Assembly: GCA_022844575.1 (NCBI GenBank)
Contig: JALHLL010000013.1
Location: 1 to 28,425, forward strand
DNA: 28,425 nt
Direction: 5' to 3'
Source: a bacterium
GTDB taxonomy: Bacteria > Bacteroidota > Ignavibacteria > Kapaibacteriales > UBA961
Shown: in pieces, positions 16,195 through 25,183 of the stretch
Layout: each line of letters opens with the position of its first letter
Position numbering within the stretch: position 1 is the first letter of the stretch
Notes under the pieces: generated by a model
Seen by the model: only the letters and a program-made list of their open reading frames with translations
Databases searched by the model: none
What the model was told of the DNA's origin: nothing
Program-made: the position numbers and the translations under genes

Positions 16195-18720
16195 TTAGAA
16201 ACTATCGAACCGTTCTCCGGAATTAAGATCTTTGGCTCTCCGCCTTTGCTGTTGATTCTCATCCCCAAAAAACTGACCGAATTTCCATGTAAAAGCAAGG
16301 GTTGCTATGCGTGTTTCTCGCTTACGATTAAATTCTTGCGTAAAATTCAAGCTATTCAAATCAATCTGAAAACGACGTGTATCGAAGATATCCGATACAT
16401 TAAGCGATACTGAAAACTTACCGTCAAGAAAATCCCGCCGTGCACCTATATTAAAACCCGAAAATCCATAAAACTGACCTTGCGGTGTAGCTATCGGAGC
16501 AACGTAATTACCACTTACTTGCAGTTTACAAATATCCTCAATCTCAAGATTGCTCATCAGTTGTAATGACCATGAATTATTCTCATTGGAAAAAGCAGTA
16601 TTATTTACATTACCATCAACTGAAGTGTTAAATACATTAAGGGTTGTTGTAGCATCCCACCATGATGTTAATTGAAAACGCGAAACCACTTCAATTCCTA
16701 TATTGGTTCTATTATTAAAGTTTGCAAATGTTACAACGGAACGATTTTGCTCATCGGTTGTAATAAGCCGATTTTGCATATCATCCGTTCTTCTGTAATA
16801 CAAACTTGTCGTTATATATAACCATTCATAATCATTTGCAAAACTTGCTTCATACGCATTGGTAAATTCCGGTTGTAAAAACGGATTCCCTGTTCGTATT
16901 GTTACTATATCACTAACATCACGAAATGGATTTAACGATTCATAGTCAGGTCTGTTAATTCTTCTGCTGAATGATAGTTGCCATTGTTGTGATATTGTAG
17001 GACGATACGTTAAAAACACACTCGGAAAAACGTTAAAATAATTATTGGTATATCCTTCATTATTTACTTTTTGCAATGACTTCGTTAGGGTTTGTTCCGC
17101 TCGTAAACCTAATTTATATCCGAAATCTCCAAAAACTCCCTGATAAGTACCATACAGAGCATGAATATGTTCATCGAATATAAAATTATTTGTAATTCCG
17201 GTATTATTTATCCAACTATTGCTTATTAAATCCTCAAATAACAAATCATTATCAAGACGACGAATCGTTGACTTATAACCTCCCTCTACAGATGAACCGT
17301 TATCAAACGCACGCGAATAGTCCGCCTGTATAATTACCGTCGAATTATTAACAGTTCTTGTTTGCCTTTGAGATAAAGAGGAATCGGGGAAAGTAAATAT
17401 TTGATTATATAATTGTGAATTTTTATTATCATTTTCCGACATACTTACCGTGGCGGTTATTTCGTGACGCGGTGCAATTGTGTATTTATAATTAAGTGCG
17501 GCATCATATCCGGTACCGTCATTTTCGGTATAACTCCCTCGACTGAATTGCGGTAATTGAACGCCGTTCGTTTGTGAATTGATATAATTAATCATTTCAT
17601 CACGATTGCCATTCGGCAAATTTCCCGTTAACGATAATGTTAATGTTTGCTCATCCGTAAGGAATAAATCCAAACCTGTATTCAGATTATGAGAACGTGA
17701 GATATTACCTCCGTCATTTATCTGATTGAGGGTAATCGTATTATCGGCAAAAGCCGAAGTACGTTTTAAAGAGCCATTATTATAAATATCATCATAGCGG
17801 AAATTGTAAGAAGCAAAAATGTTGAAGTCGTCGGTACGTAAATTTGAATTAACGGAGCCATTATATTTATCGCGAGTACCCACAGAACCCGTTACCGTTG
17901 TATTAAAGCCGGTAATACCGCCTTTTTTCAGAACAATATTGATAATTCCGCTCATTCCTTCGGCATCGTATTTTGCAGAGGGATTCGTTACAACCTCAAT
18001 TCTCTCAATGGCATTTGCCGGAATATTATCAAGAACGGCATCACGGTTAGCTCCCGTTAATGATGAAGGACGGCCATCAATAAGAACAGTTACGCCACCG
18101 CTTCCTCTTAGTTGAATACTATTATTCATATCCACACTTATAGAAGGTATTTGCTGAAGTACATCGGTCGCAGAACCACCTATGGAGGCGACAGTCTCAT
18201 CTACATCAAACACTTTTTTATCAATGGAATTGGTGATTGCTTCTCTTTTAGCCGTCACTTCTACTACATCCGTTTGCACGTCTTGAGGTTTCAGTCGAAT
18301 TGTGCCGAAATCTTTTGAGGGATTGCGTGGCGTGATAAGAAGAGAATCATTCTTTGCAGAACGATATCCTATATATTTTACTCGAATAATATACTTACCA
18401 ATGGGGATATTCTTTATGGTAAAATTACCCTCTTTATTGGTAACCGCACCGGTTACGATTGTCGTATCTGAGGGGTTAATGATACTTACAACTGCATAAG
18501 AAAGCGGATCATCCGTATTCGCATCAACAACCTTGCCCGTTGCTTTACCGATTTTCGGTCTTTTCATTAACTCCTCGGCTGTGGTGGACTGCCCCATACC
18601 CGGAATATTTCCCCCGCCATGTTTCCCGCCGCCGCGCATTCCCCCGCCCTCACCTTGGGCTACTATATACTGTGATGAAAATATGATAATTGACAATATT
18701 GCAAAAAGAACACGAATCAT
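16195..18720 (-). CDS. TonB-dependent-receptor-like outer-membrane protein (carboxypeptidase-regulatory domain, plug, Omp_b-brl_3 barrel)
   Basis: 841 residues. A signal peptide spans about 1-21 (QYIVA, then Gln22), followed by a Gly/Met/His-rich linker (22-45). A carboxypeptidase-regulatory-like beta-sandwich covers about 57-150 (GKVVDANTDDPLSYAVVSI, NIPIGKYIIRVKYIGYRS). A TonB plug domain covers about 160-270 (ATDVLQQIPSISVD, VTVLIDGRPSSL, IERIEVVTNPSAKYDAEG), and a long barrel runs to the end. This architecture belongs to the outer-membrane beta-barrel family often annotated as TonB-dependent receptor. No SusD partner gene is adjacent, so the ligand is open; the Gly/His/Met-rich linker hints at metal contact but proves nothing. 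It appears monocistronic. Confidence 0.88.
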   Translation of the reverse strand: MIRVLFAILSIIIFSSQYIVAQGEGGGMRGGGKHGGGNIPGMGQSTTAEELMKRPKIGKATGKVVDANTDDPLSYAVVSIINPSDTTIVTGAVTNKEGNFTIKNIPIGKYIIRVKYIGYRSAKNDSLLITPRNPSKDFGTIRLKPQDVQTDVVEVTAKREAITNSIDKKVFDVDETVASIGGSATDVLQQIPSISVDMNNSIQLRGSGGVTVLIDGRPSSLTGANRDAVLDNIPANAIERIEVVTNPSAKYDAEGMSGIINIVLKKGGITGFNTTVTGSVGTRDKYNGSVNSNLRTDDFNIFASYNFRYDDIYNNGSLKRTSAFADNTITLNQINDGGNISRSHNLNTGLDLFLTDEQTLTLSLTGNLPNGNRDEMINYINSQTNGVQLPQFSRGSYTENDGTGYDAALNYKYTIAPRHEITATVSMSENDNKNSQLYNQIFTFPDSSLSQRQTRTVNNSTVIIQADYSRAFDNGSSVEGGYKSTIRRLDNDLLFEDLISNSWINNTGITNNFIFDEHIHALYGTYQGVFGDFGYKLGLRAEQTLTKSLQKVNNEGYTNNYFNVFPSVFLTYRPTISQQWQLSFSRRINRPDYESLNPFRDVSDIVTIRTGNPFLQPEFTNAYEASFANDYEWLYITTSLYYRRTDDMQNRLITTDEQNRSVVTFANFNNRTNIGIEVVSRFQLTSWWDATTTLNVFNTSVDGNVNNTAFSNENNSWSLQLMSNLEIEDICKLQVSGNYVAPIATPQGQFYGFSGFNIGARRDFLDGKFSVSLNVSDIFDTRRFQIDLNSLNFTQEFNRKRETRIATLAFTWKFGQFFGDENQQQRRRAKDLNSGERFDSF

Positions 18721-18855
18721 GTAGTATTGAATTTATGATAGATAATTGGTAACGACTAAACAATCCTTTGATTGACACCCTCAATAAAGGCAAAGTTTAA
18801 CTTTAATAAGAGGCAATAGACATACAGAACGGGGAAAGACTCGTATCTTTTTTAT

Positions 18856-19674
18856 TTACATAACTTTAATTTCAAACAAAGTACCCCAATTTTTCCCTGT
18901 AATAAATACGGTCTTCGTTTTCGGATTATAGGCAATTCCGTTTAATACTTCGGCATTCGTTTTACCTTTGGTTTTTGATCTTAGTTCTCTACAATCAAGC
19001 CATGACTTTACGAAGCCCGTTTTCGGATCAATACGTGCTATCTTATCATCCTGATAAATATTCGCCCATAATTCTCCTTCAATCCATTCAAGTTCATTGA
19101 TGCGTTCAACAGGCGTGCCGGCATCACTAACAAAAATTGTTGACATAACTGAAAAGGTATTCGGTTCTCTTATAGTAATTTTATCGCTTCCATTACTCAT
19201 GTATAATTGCTTACCATCATTAGTAATCCCCCAGCCTTCACCTTCATATCCGAACGATGCTTGCGGAATAAACGTTAACGGGTCATAGACAAAACAGGTT
19301 TTTTCTTGATAAGTAAGTAAATATAACTTCCCGTTAAGGATTGTACTTCCTTCTGCAAAGTAACGACCTTCAATGGGGATACGTCGTTCTGGTTTCCACG
19401 TTTTCATACTTATTTCACTAAGTGATGATTGTCCATACAAACCCGCACTTTCGTACAGTGCTCCATTTTCTATAAACAAACCCTGAGTATATGATAAACT
19501 ATCGTGAGGTAACTCGGCAATTATTTCGGGAGAAAAGACTAATGCAGCTGATGTATTTTTTATTGAGTCGTCGGTTTTCGGTTCGGTACGAACTTCGTGC
19601 TTTTCGCTTTTCGGGCATCCGCTTATACCGAAGCTAAGTATAAACGCAGAACTTAGAAGAAGGAATAACCTCAT
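18856..19674 (-). CDS. Glutaminyl-peptide cyclotransferase (beta-propeller type), lipoprotein
   Basis: 272 residues. The signal peptide ends in a lipobox, GISGC, with Cys20, so it is probably a membrane-anchored lipoprotein in the envelope. The body matches the plant/bacterial glutaminyl cyclase family (Glu_cyclase_2): LSYTQGLFIENGALYESAGL at 60-79, YGQSSL at 80-85, later GEGWGIT, YMSNGS, NELEWI and VLNGIAYNP. This family converts N-terminal Gln to pyroglutamate with loss of ammonia. Six other exported proteins in the window begin with Gln after their predicted signal cleavage site and are natural candidates for substrates. It lies 21 bases behind the T9SS propeller protein, as the last gene of the run 24031-18856. 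Confidence 0.9.
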   Translation of the reverse strand: MRLFLLLSSAFILSFGISGCPKSEKHEVRTEPKTDDSIKNTSAALVFSPEIIAELPHDSLSYTQGLFIENGALYESAGLYGQSSLSEISMKTWKPERRIPIEGRYFAEGSTILNGKLYLLTYQEKTCFVYDPLTFIPQASFGYEGEGWGITNDGKQLYMSNGSDKITIREPNTFSVMSTIFVSDAGTPVERINELEWIEGELWANIYQDDKIARIDPKTGFVKSWLDCRELRSKTKGKTNAEVLNGIAYNPKTKTVFITGKNWGTLFEIKVM

Positions 19675-19695
19675 ATGAGAAAACGTAATTGTATA

Positions 19696-20898
19696 TCAGA
19701 GTTTTACAATAGGTATAACAATACCTTTATTCTTAGAAGAGGAGAAATGAATAAAGTATGTACCTGTCGGTAATGCTTCAAAAGAGCAGTACAAACCCTG
19801 CTCGGCTATTTGATATGTAAAATTTATAAGGTTACCTATTGCATCATACATAACAGCCGATTCAATTTTCATGTCGGAGGGGAAGTGTATGAATGCTTCG
19901 TTGATAATCGGTTGTGGCGAAACTTTCCAGTTCTCGAAGCCGATTGAATGCCCATCTTCTATACCATTCACACTCAAGTCACATGACCAAACACCATTAT
20001 CGGTAGCACAATACGGCACGCCCTCAAACACAAATAAATCGTTAATCTTTTTCTGTGTCAGTTTATAATTGGCATCCTGCCAAGTTTTAGCCAAATCTCT
20101 CGATATGAAAACTCCGCCGCCAACTGTTCCGGCAAGAACAAAATTGTTTTCGGAAACCATCGCATTTATACCGATGTCATTTAATCCTATTGATGCTTCT
20201 TCCCAATGCTTACCACCATCGGAAGAGCGAAAAACACCACTTCCTAATGTGCCTACATACATATAATCAGCATTAACCGATATTATTTTCGAGAATGTAC
20301 TTGTAAGTCCGGTATCTGAACGAATCCATACCTGTCCATTATCCTCTGAACGAAACAATGACCCCTTCGTACCGTCAAAGTCCAAAGCACCGGCAAAAAG
20401 AGTCGTTCCCGTAAGAACAATAGAACGAACGTCCAAATTGGGAAGCCCAACAATATCCCATGTAGATCCGTTATTTTCCGAGCGATACACTCCGTTGGTG
20501 TTCGTACCTGCAAAAAGTGTTGTTCCTCTGCGTATAACAGAATATATTGTTGAGTTAAGCGGAAGATTACTGCTTATATCTTTCCATTCATTGTTAACAA
20601 AAAGCCAAATACCGGCACTTACCGGACATACGAATAGCTCATTGTCATTTACTGATAAGTTAACTATGGTTCTATCATTAAAATCACCGATATTATCCCA
20701 TGATTGTCCTTTGTTTGCGGAACGGTACAATCCCTCGGATGTCCCCGCATACAAATTGTTTCCTACGGATGCTATTGTTGTTACAACATTACTCGGCAAG
20801 GGTGCAAGCTGCGTCCACATTTGTGCAATCGAATCACAAACGTTTAATAATAGTAATACTGTAAAAAATGCGGTGAATTTTATGGTGAATGACTTCAT
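19696..20898 (-). CDS. Secreted beta-propeller (sialidase/BNR-like repeat) protein with T9SS sorting domain
   Basis: 400 residues. A signal peptide spans about 1-25 (CDSIA, then Gln26). Five to six blade repeats follow, of the form 'LFAGT..GVYRS.N.G..W', for example LYAGTSEGLYRSANKGQSW, LFAGTNTNGVYRSENNGSTW and MYVGTLGSGVFRSSDGGKHW. They match the Asp-box/BNR fold of sialidase-type propellers, but no sialidase active-site residues are evident, so this is probably a binding or structural protein. The last ~80 residues (from VSPQPIINEAFIHF to IVIPIVKL) fit a T9SS type A sorting domain in a degenerate form. It sits 15 bases after fbp and 21 before the glutaminyl cyclase. Confidence 0.85.
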   Translation of the reverse strand: MKSFTIKFTAFFTVLLLLNVCDSIAQMWTQLAPLPSNVVTTIASVGNNLYAGTSEGLYRSANKGQSWDNIGDFNDRTIVNLSVNDNELFVCPVSAGIWLFVNNEWKDISSNLPLNSTIYSVIRRGTTLFAGTNTNGVYRSENNGSTWDIVGLPNLDVRSIVLTGTTLFAGALDFDGTKGSLFRSEDNGQVWIRSDTGLTSTFSKIISVNADYMYVGTLGSGVFRSSDGGKHWEEASIGLNDIGINAMVSENNFVLAGTVGGGVFISRDLAKTWQDANYKLTQKKINDLFVFEGVPYCATDNGVWSCDLSVNGIEDGHSIGFENWKVSPQPIINEAFIHFPSDMKIESAVMYDAIGNLINFTYQIAEQGLYCSFEALPTGTYFIHFSSSKNKGIVIPIVKL

Positions 20899-20913
20899 GA
20901 CAATCTGCCCGGA

Positions 20914-21957
20914 TTACGGTGAAATTTGTTGGGAAATATGCCTATTCTGCATAAATGCCTCCGCTTCCATAACATCCTCTTCGCTCCCCATAAAAACGGG
21001 TACTCGCTGATGTATTTCAATCGGTTGCTGTTGTAATATACGACCGAATCCGTCTGTGGCGCGACCACCTGCTTGCTCAATTATAAAAGCTAACGGATTC
21101 ACTTCATACATTAAACGCAATTTACCAACCGGAGCCGACTTATCGGCAGGATACATAAAAATTCCACCATAATGTAGTGTGCGATGAACATCGGCTATTG
21201 CCGTGCCTATATACCGCAAGGAGTAGGGTCTTTGTTTATCATCGGAAGGCGTTTTCAGATAGTTGACATATTGCTGCAAACGACTGTTCCATTTATGATA
21301 ATTCCCCTCATTCACACTATAGTATTTGCCTTTTTTCGGCATTCGTATTTTTTCATACGTTAACAGGAACTCACCGATGGTTTGGTCGAATGTAAACAAA
21401 TCCACTCCATTACCCGATGTATAAACAAGTACGGTGCTTGAACCATAACAACAGTACCCTGCTGCCACTTGTTTATAGCCCGGTTGCAATATATCGGCTT
21501 CGGTTCCATCCGTTTCTAAATTGGGGTCTAAGCGTCTATAAACGGAAAATATAGTACCTATCGGTGCATTAACATCTATATTCGATGAGCCATCAAGGGG
21601 ATCGAATAATAGAACATATTTTCCACGCCTATATTCTTTCGGAATCCGAATTAATCCTTCCGATTCCTCTGAAGCCATTACACACAAATGACCGCCATGA
21701 TCCATCGCACGAAAGATGACATCATTAGCATACTCATCAAGCTTTTTTACTTGTTCTCCATGTACGTTCGTCGAATCGGTCATTCCTAAAACATCACTCA
21801 AGCCCGCTCTACGGACATCACGTGCTATAATGCGCAATGCTAGAGTCAAATCCCGCATCAATCGTGAAAATTCCCCTGTGGCACCCGAATGGAATGATTG
21901 CTCTTCGGCAATATGCCGCTCAATGGTCACTAGTTTCGATGTGTTGAAAATCGGCAT
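20914..21957 (-). CDS. fbp: Class I fructose-1,6-bisphosphatase
   Basis: 347 residues, slightly above the usual ~335. The metal-binding acidic pair Glu97-Glu98 is in ASEESEG, and DPLDGSSN (119-126) is the diagnostic loop with Asp119 and Asp122. MYPADKSAPVGKLRLMYEVN, then PLAFIIEQAGG, form the substrate-binding end. It hydrolyses fructose 1,6-bisphosphate in gluconeogenesis and is cytosolic. AGAGGAAC before the ATG is a strong ribosome binding site. It lies 14 bases after a lipoprotein gene and 15 before the T9SS propeller gene, an odd position for a central-metabolism gene within a run of exported proteins. Confidence 0.97.
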   Translation of the reverse strand: MPIFNTSKLVTIERHIAEEQSFHSGATGEFSRLMRDLTLALRIIARDVRRAGLSDVLGMTDSTNVHGEQVKKLDEYANDVIFRAMDHGGHLCVMASEESEGLIRIPKEYRRGKYVLLFDPLDGSSNIDVNAPIGTIFSVYRRLDPNLETDGTEADILQPGYKQVAAGYCCYGSSTVLVYTSGNGVDLFTFDQTIGEFLLTYEKIRMPKKGKYYSVNEGNYHKWNSRLQQYVNYLKTPSDDKQRPYSLRYIGTAIADVHRTLHYGGIFMYPADKSAPVGKLRLMYEVNPLAFIIEQAGGRATDGFGRILQQQPIEIHQRVPVFMGSEEDVMEAEAFMQNRHISQQISP

Positions 21958-21971
21958 ACTTTGTTCCTCTG

Positions 21972-23048
21972 TTATCGCAACAGTTCAACACTGATTTTTG
22001 TCAATGTTTTCTGATGTATTTTACGCTCGTTTTTAGTTTTAAGGTCTTTTACCGCACCAAGCAAATCGCTTGTTACCTGTGTCTTTTTCGAAATTGTGTA
22101 GCCCTTCTCTATATCAATTATCATTTCACCGTCTCCACCTATGGAGGATGAAGTTAAAGACATTTCTACAACACCATTCGTTTCACGTGGTTTTAATACT
22201 TCGGCAGATAATTTTGCATGAATCATCCCCACTCTTTTATCACCGATTTTCTTTACAGAGTTTAATTTATACGTTGAACGGCTTGATGCACGAAATAAAC
22301 CCGAAAGGGGATTCACCTCTTCACGAGTCCATGACATTGTCGAATCTATTTTCGTATCGGGGAATGGTATGATTTCGCTTGCAATTGTTAAGCGAAAAAT
22401 CTGACTTTCAAGACTTGAAGTAATTCTGCTTTTGATTTCAGGGGCTATCGAATCCTTTTTATCCCCGAGAATTTTATTGATAATCGGTGTAAGCCCGCTT
22501 ATCTCTTCCACTCTGCCTTTAGAATCAAGAATAATTCGAATATCTTCTCCGATAATTCCCGAAAAATCTCTCAAATCAGGATTCTCACGATCGGCTTTTT
22601 TGCGAGAATCATAAGTTTTTATCATTGATTGTCCCGGTTTCGTCGGATCGGGCATCGCATTCGACACATAAAGAGAATCCACACGAACCGTCATTTCTAT
22701 GCTACCACCGCTTCTCAATGCAACGATAGATTTAGTATAATATGATTCTATCTTCTGGATAACTTTTAAAGTATCTTCTTGAATCTCTTCGACTTGTTGA
22801 ACTTTATAGGAAAAAACATCCCCCTTTGCCGGAGCATATTTCAATGTGGAAATCTTTTGCTCCTCCATGGGCACATCTTCGGCTTTTGCCATATCGGTAA
22901 CGGAAACATTCGATGATTCAGTTCCGCTTTTTTCAGTCTGCGGGTCTTTCTCGCCATTCGAACACCCTTCCGTGTATAACAACATTATTGCGCATACAAG
23001 CATTACGCTCAGTTTTTTTACCACTTGTCTCTTCCGGTCATATTGCAT
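21972..23048 (-). CDS. DUF6263-like lipoprotein of unknown function
   Basis: 358 residues from ATG 23048. A GTG at 23024, with GGAAGAG upstream and overlapping the previous stop, would give 350 residues and a cleaner signal peptide (MVKKLSVMLVCAIMLLYTEG, then Cys); I consider it at least as likely. The lipobox is YTEGC (Cys29 from the ATG). A Ser/Glu-rich linker leads into a beta-rich domain starting LKYAPAKGDVFSYKV, with TVRVDSLYVSN, IILDSKGRVEEISGL and GDGEMIIDIEKGYTIS. This resembles envelope proteins labelled DUF6263, though I cannot confirm it. The shared DSxxY and 'NPRGRL/DSKGRV' elements suggest it is a distant paralogue of the gene just upstream. fbp starts 14 bases downstream. Confidence 0.75.
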   Translation of the reverse strand: MQYDRKRQVVKKLSVMLVCAIMLLYTEGCSNGEKDPQTEKSGTESSNVSVTDMAKAEDVPMEEQKISTLKYAPAKGDVFSYKVQQVEEIQEDTLKVIQKIESYYTKSIVALRSGGSIEMTVRVDSLYVSNAMPDPTKPGQSMIKTYDSRKKADRENPDLRDFSGIIGEDIRIILDSKGRVEEISGLTPIINKILGDKKDSIAPEIKSRITSSLESQIFRLTIASEIIPFPDTKIDSTMSWTREEVNPLSGLFRASSRSTYKLNSVKKIGDKRVGMIHAKLSAEVLKPRETNGVVEMSLTSSSIGGDGEMIIDIEKGYTISKKTQVTSDLLGAVKDLKTKNERKIHQKTLTKISVELLR

Positions 23049-24031
23049 GAAATTGTTTGTTTTATTTTTTCTGTAAACTCTTCAAGATTATACTTTACGC
23101 GAATTTCGGCGTTTTTTTCCGAATCCATAGCATTTAATCTTCCACGCGGATTAAGAGTTATAGTTGTTTTGCCTGTACCGTTACCTCCGAGTATGGTGCA
23201 AACTCCGGGTACATCATGCAAAACGACATCATGTGCCCGCAATGGTCTTAATGATTTTGTTATACCTTCAACCACCGTTTTGGTTTTTGATGCTTTTGTA
23301 ATTCGTACATCCATCGAATCAACAAAGTTCACCCAGTCCAATCGTGCCGGAACACCCACTTTCCATATCGAATCCTCTATTACGGTAATTTTACCCGGTA
23401 TAATACCTCGTGCTATATTACCTATATGCTCACATTGATCGGGCTTTATTGCTTTACGCCAAAGGAAAATAAGCGTACTGTCATCGGGGCCCATATCTAC
23501 ACTTTGTTCATTAAGAAAATCCTCAAGTTTGCCAATATCTGCCATTCCGGGCGGATCATCTATACGTGCTATTGATTTTGTAATACCATTTTGTGTGAGC
23601 ACCATTCTATACATCCTGTTTAGTAAAGCACTGGACATTATCCAATCGGGTGAACTGCCGTTTATGGTATTACCTTCCATACTTTGCGAATTATAATGAT
23701 ACTTTCTGCCGTCCTGATACAAATCATATATCATGGAATCAATATTAACCGTCATGACAATCTCGCCTTTGTCATCGTCGGTTACCCGCTCCGATATATA
23801 CCATTTAAGTTCTCTACTGAAGCTTTTTTTCACGCTATCGCGAAAAATTCTTTCAACTTCCGTTTTCTCTACGAACTCATAACTTGTTACTAAGTATTCC
23901 GGATACGATACTTTTAATGATAACTTTTTCTTTTGTGTTTTTGCTCCTTCATCCGGTATTTTACCCGGCATTTGTGCTAATACCAAGCTTTGTACCGAAC
24001 AAACAATCAGTGCCCATATAAATGCTTTCAT
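23018..24031 (-). CDS. Exported protein of unknown function, probable paralogue of the downstream lipoprotein
   Basis: 337 residues. A signal peptide spans about 1-19 (SVQSLVLA, then Gln20). The mature protein is beta-rich, with VMTVNIDSMIYDLYQDG, RMVLTQNGITKSIARI and, near the end, TTITLNPRGRLNAMDS. A GGNGTGKTT segment mimics a Walker A loop but sits between beta strands in an exported protein with no Walker B, so ATP binding is unlikely. Its general layout parallels the next gene, with which it overlaps (31 bases if the ATG at 23048 is used, 7 if the GTG). First gene of the tight run ending with the glutaminyl cyclase; a TACGATTTG box 44 bases upstream could be a variant -7 element. Confidence 0.75.
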   Translation of the reverse strand: MKAFIWALIVCSVQSLVLAQMPGKIPDEGAKTQKKKLSLKVSYPEYLVTSYEFVEKTEVERIFRDSVKKSFSRELKWYISERVTDDDKGEIVMTVNIDSMIYDLYQDGRKYHYNSQSMEGNTINGSSPDWIMSSALLNRMYRMVLTQNGITKSIARIDDPPGMADIGKLEDFLNEQSVDMGPDDSTLIFLWRKAIKPDQCEHIGNIARGIIPGKITVIEDSIWKVGVPARLDWVNFVDSMDVRITKASKTKTVVEGITKSLRPLRAHDVVLHDVPGVCTILGGNGTGKTTITLNPRGRLNAMDSEKNAEIRVKYNLEEFTEKIKQTISCNMTGRDKW

Positions 24032-24101
24032 AGTGATCCTATGCGTGAAGTGTGTGAAACAGACGAAATAAAAACAAATCGTATAAATATGGTCAAAGCG
24101 T

Positions 24102-24647
24102 TTACCTGTAAAGTGATTGATCGGAATTTTTGTAGAGAGACCAAGCCGCCAAAGTCATACCATCCCATATTTGCCCATCCATAATAAGTTTTCCAAACTC
24201 CTCTTCGCTTACACTCATATATTCAAACTCCTCCGACTCATCATGCACAGCCGATATGTCGGAAAAATTCTCGGCAAGAAATACCGTACACATCTCATCC
24301 GTAATACCATTACACGGATTAAAACTTCCCAGCATGTGCACGCTATGTGCTTTTAAGCCCGCTTCTTCCGCTAATTCATTATGTGCTGACGCTTCAGCTC
24401 CGATATCAATTTTAATGCCCCCACCCGGAAACTCCAAACTTATACGACGATTCAAATAGCGGTACTGTTTAACTAACAAAAAAGTTCCATTTTTGAAACG
24501 AGGAATTATAAATACCGATCCCGGGGTATGTACATAATGATACTCTCCCGTTTTCCCATTCGGCAGTATATATGTATCCCTACAATACCGCCAATACGGA
24601 TTTTCAGAAACTGTTTCCGTTGTAATCTGCTTTAATATATGTATCAT
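24102..24647 (-). CDS. Nudix hydrolase (ADP-ribose pyrophosphatase-like)
   Basis: 181 residues from ATG 24647. A longer frame opens with GTG at 24698, but its first codons lie inside the terminator hairpin of ndk, and Nudix proteins of this type start at MIHILKQITTE followed by ENPYWRYCRD, so 24647 is chosen. Strands GSVFIIPRFKNG, LLVKQYRY and EFPGGGI precede a modified Nudix box. The consensus REUxEExGU appears as NELAEEAGL (90-98): the Arg is Asn, the upstream conserved Glu is Lys, while Glu94 and Glu95 remain. The general reaction is hydrolysis of a nucleoside diphosphate linked to another moiety. With the altered box, activity may be reduced or shifted. Expression is probably separate from ndk. 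Confidence 0.85.
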   Translation of the reverse strand: MIHILKQITTETVSENPYWRYCRDTYILPNGKTGEYHYVHTPGSVFIIPRFKNGTFLLVKQYRYLNRRISLEFPGGGIKIDIGAEASAHNELAEEAGLKAHSVHMLGSFNPCNGITDEMCTVFLAENFSDISAVHDESEEFEYMSVSEEEFGKLIMDGQIWDGMTLAAWSLYKNSDQSLYR

Positions 24648-24660
24648 GTAATCTGAGAAT

Positions 24661-24701
24661 AAAAAACCGCGCATACGGACAATTCTGCCAATATGCACGG
24701 T
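24661..24701 (-). terminator. Rho-independent terminator after ndk
   Basis: On the minus strand ACCGTGCATA (24701-24692) pairs with TATGCGCGGT (24675-24666), ten pairs with one G-T, and is followed by TTTTTT. It lies 19 bases after the ndk stop and ends before the Nudix ATG at 24647. Its position excludes the GTG 24698 as a sensible Nudix start. Confidence 0.8.
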
Positions 24702-24719
24702 ATATTTACTTTCTATCTC

Positions 24720-25148
24720 TTACGCTTGATTTGCTACAAGTTCGCTTTCTGAGAAGAAAAAAGCTATTTCATTACGACCGTTTTCGGCTGAATCGGAACC
24801 ATGTACGGCATTTTCACCTTTTGAAGAAGCAAAAGCTTTACGGATTGTACCTTCGGCTGCTTCGGCAGGGTCGGTTGCACCGATAAGTGCGCGATAATCC
24901 GCAATCGCATTCTCTTTTTCCAAAGCAATCGGCACAATAGCACCACTGCTCATAAAACTTACCAATTCTCCGTAAAAAGGACGTTCCTTATGAACGGCAT
25001 AAAATTCACCTGCTTGAGCTTCGGATATGCGTATCATTTTAAAACCGAGAATCTTAAAACCGGCTTGTGTTATCATGGCAATAATTTCGCCGCTTACATT
25101 TTTACGAACCGCATCCGGTTTGATAATTGCAAGTGTACGTTCTGTCAT
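24720..25148 (-). CDS. ndk: Nucleoside diphosphate kinase
   Basis: 142 residues, the typical length. TLAIIKPDAV (5-14) holds the nucleotide-contact Lys10, and His116 in NAVHGSDS is the phosphorylated histidine; PFYGELVSFMSSG and EIAFFF complete the fold. It transfers the gamma phosphate from NTPs to NDPs to balance nucleotide pools. AAGGAAAAGTA before the ATG is a good ribosome binding site. It begins 35 bases after the sucD stop and is followed by a strong terminator, so sucD-ndk is probably a two-gene operon. The pairing makes sense, as succinyl-CoA ligase and NDP kinase share the nucleoside triphosphate pool. Confidence 0.97.
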   Translation of the reverse strand: MTERTLAIIKPDAVRKNVSGEIIAMITQAGFKILGFKMIRISEAQAGEFYAVHKERPFYGELVSFMSSGAIVPIALEKENAIADYRALIGATDPAEAAEGTIRKAFASSKGENAVHGSDSAENGRNEIAFFFSESELVANQA

Positions 25149-25183
25149 TACTTTTCCTTATATAATTAAATATGGTGTAAATC

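Noticed and set aside
19696..20898. Sialidase activity for the BNR-repeat protein
   Set aside because: Only the blade repeats are visible; the catalytic Arg triad, Asp, Glu and Tyr of sialidases could not be located.
20438..21010. 190-codon plus-strand frame across the propeller and fbp genes
   Set aside because: It spans two well-supported opposite genes and their junction, with no ribosome binding site or recognisable motif.
23110..23180. Walker A-like GGNGTGKTT in the exported protein at 23018-24031
   Set aside because: The protein has a signal peptide and a beta-rich layout, no Walker B or P-loop fold context; the match is by chance between two strands.
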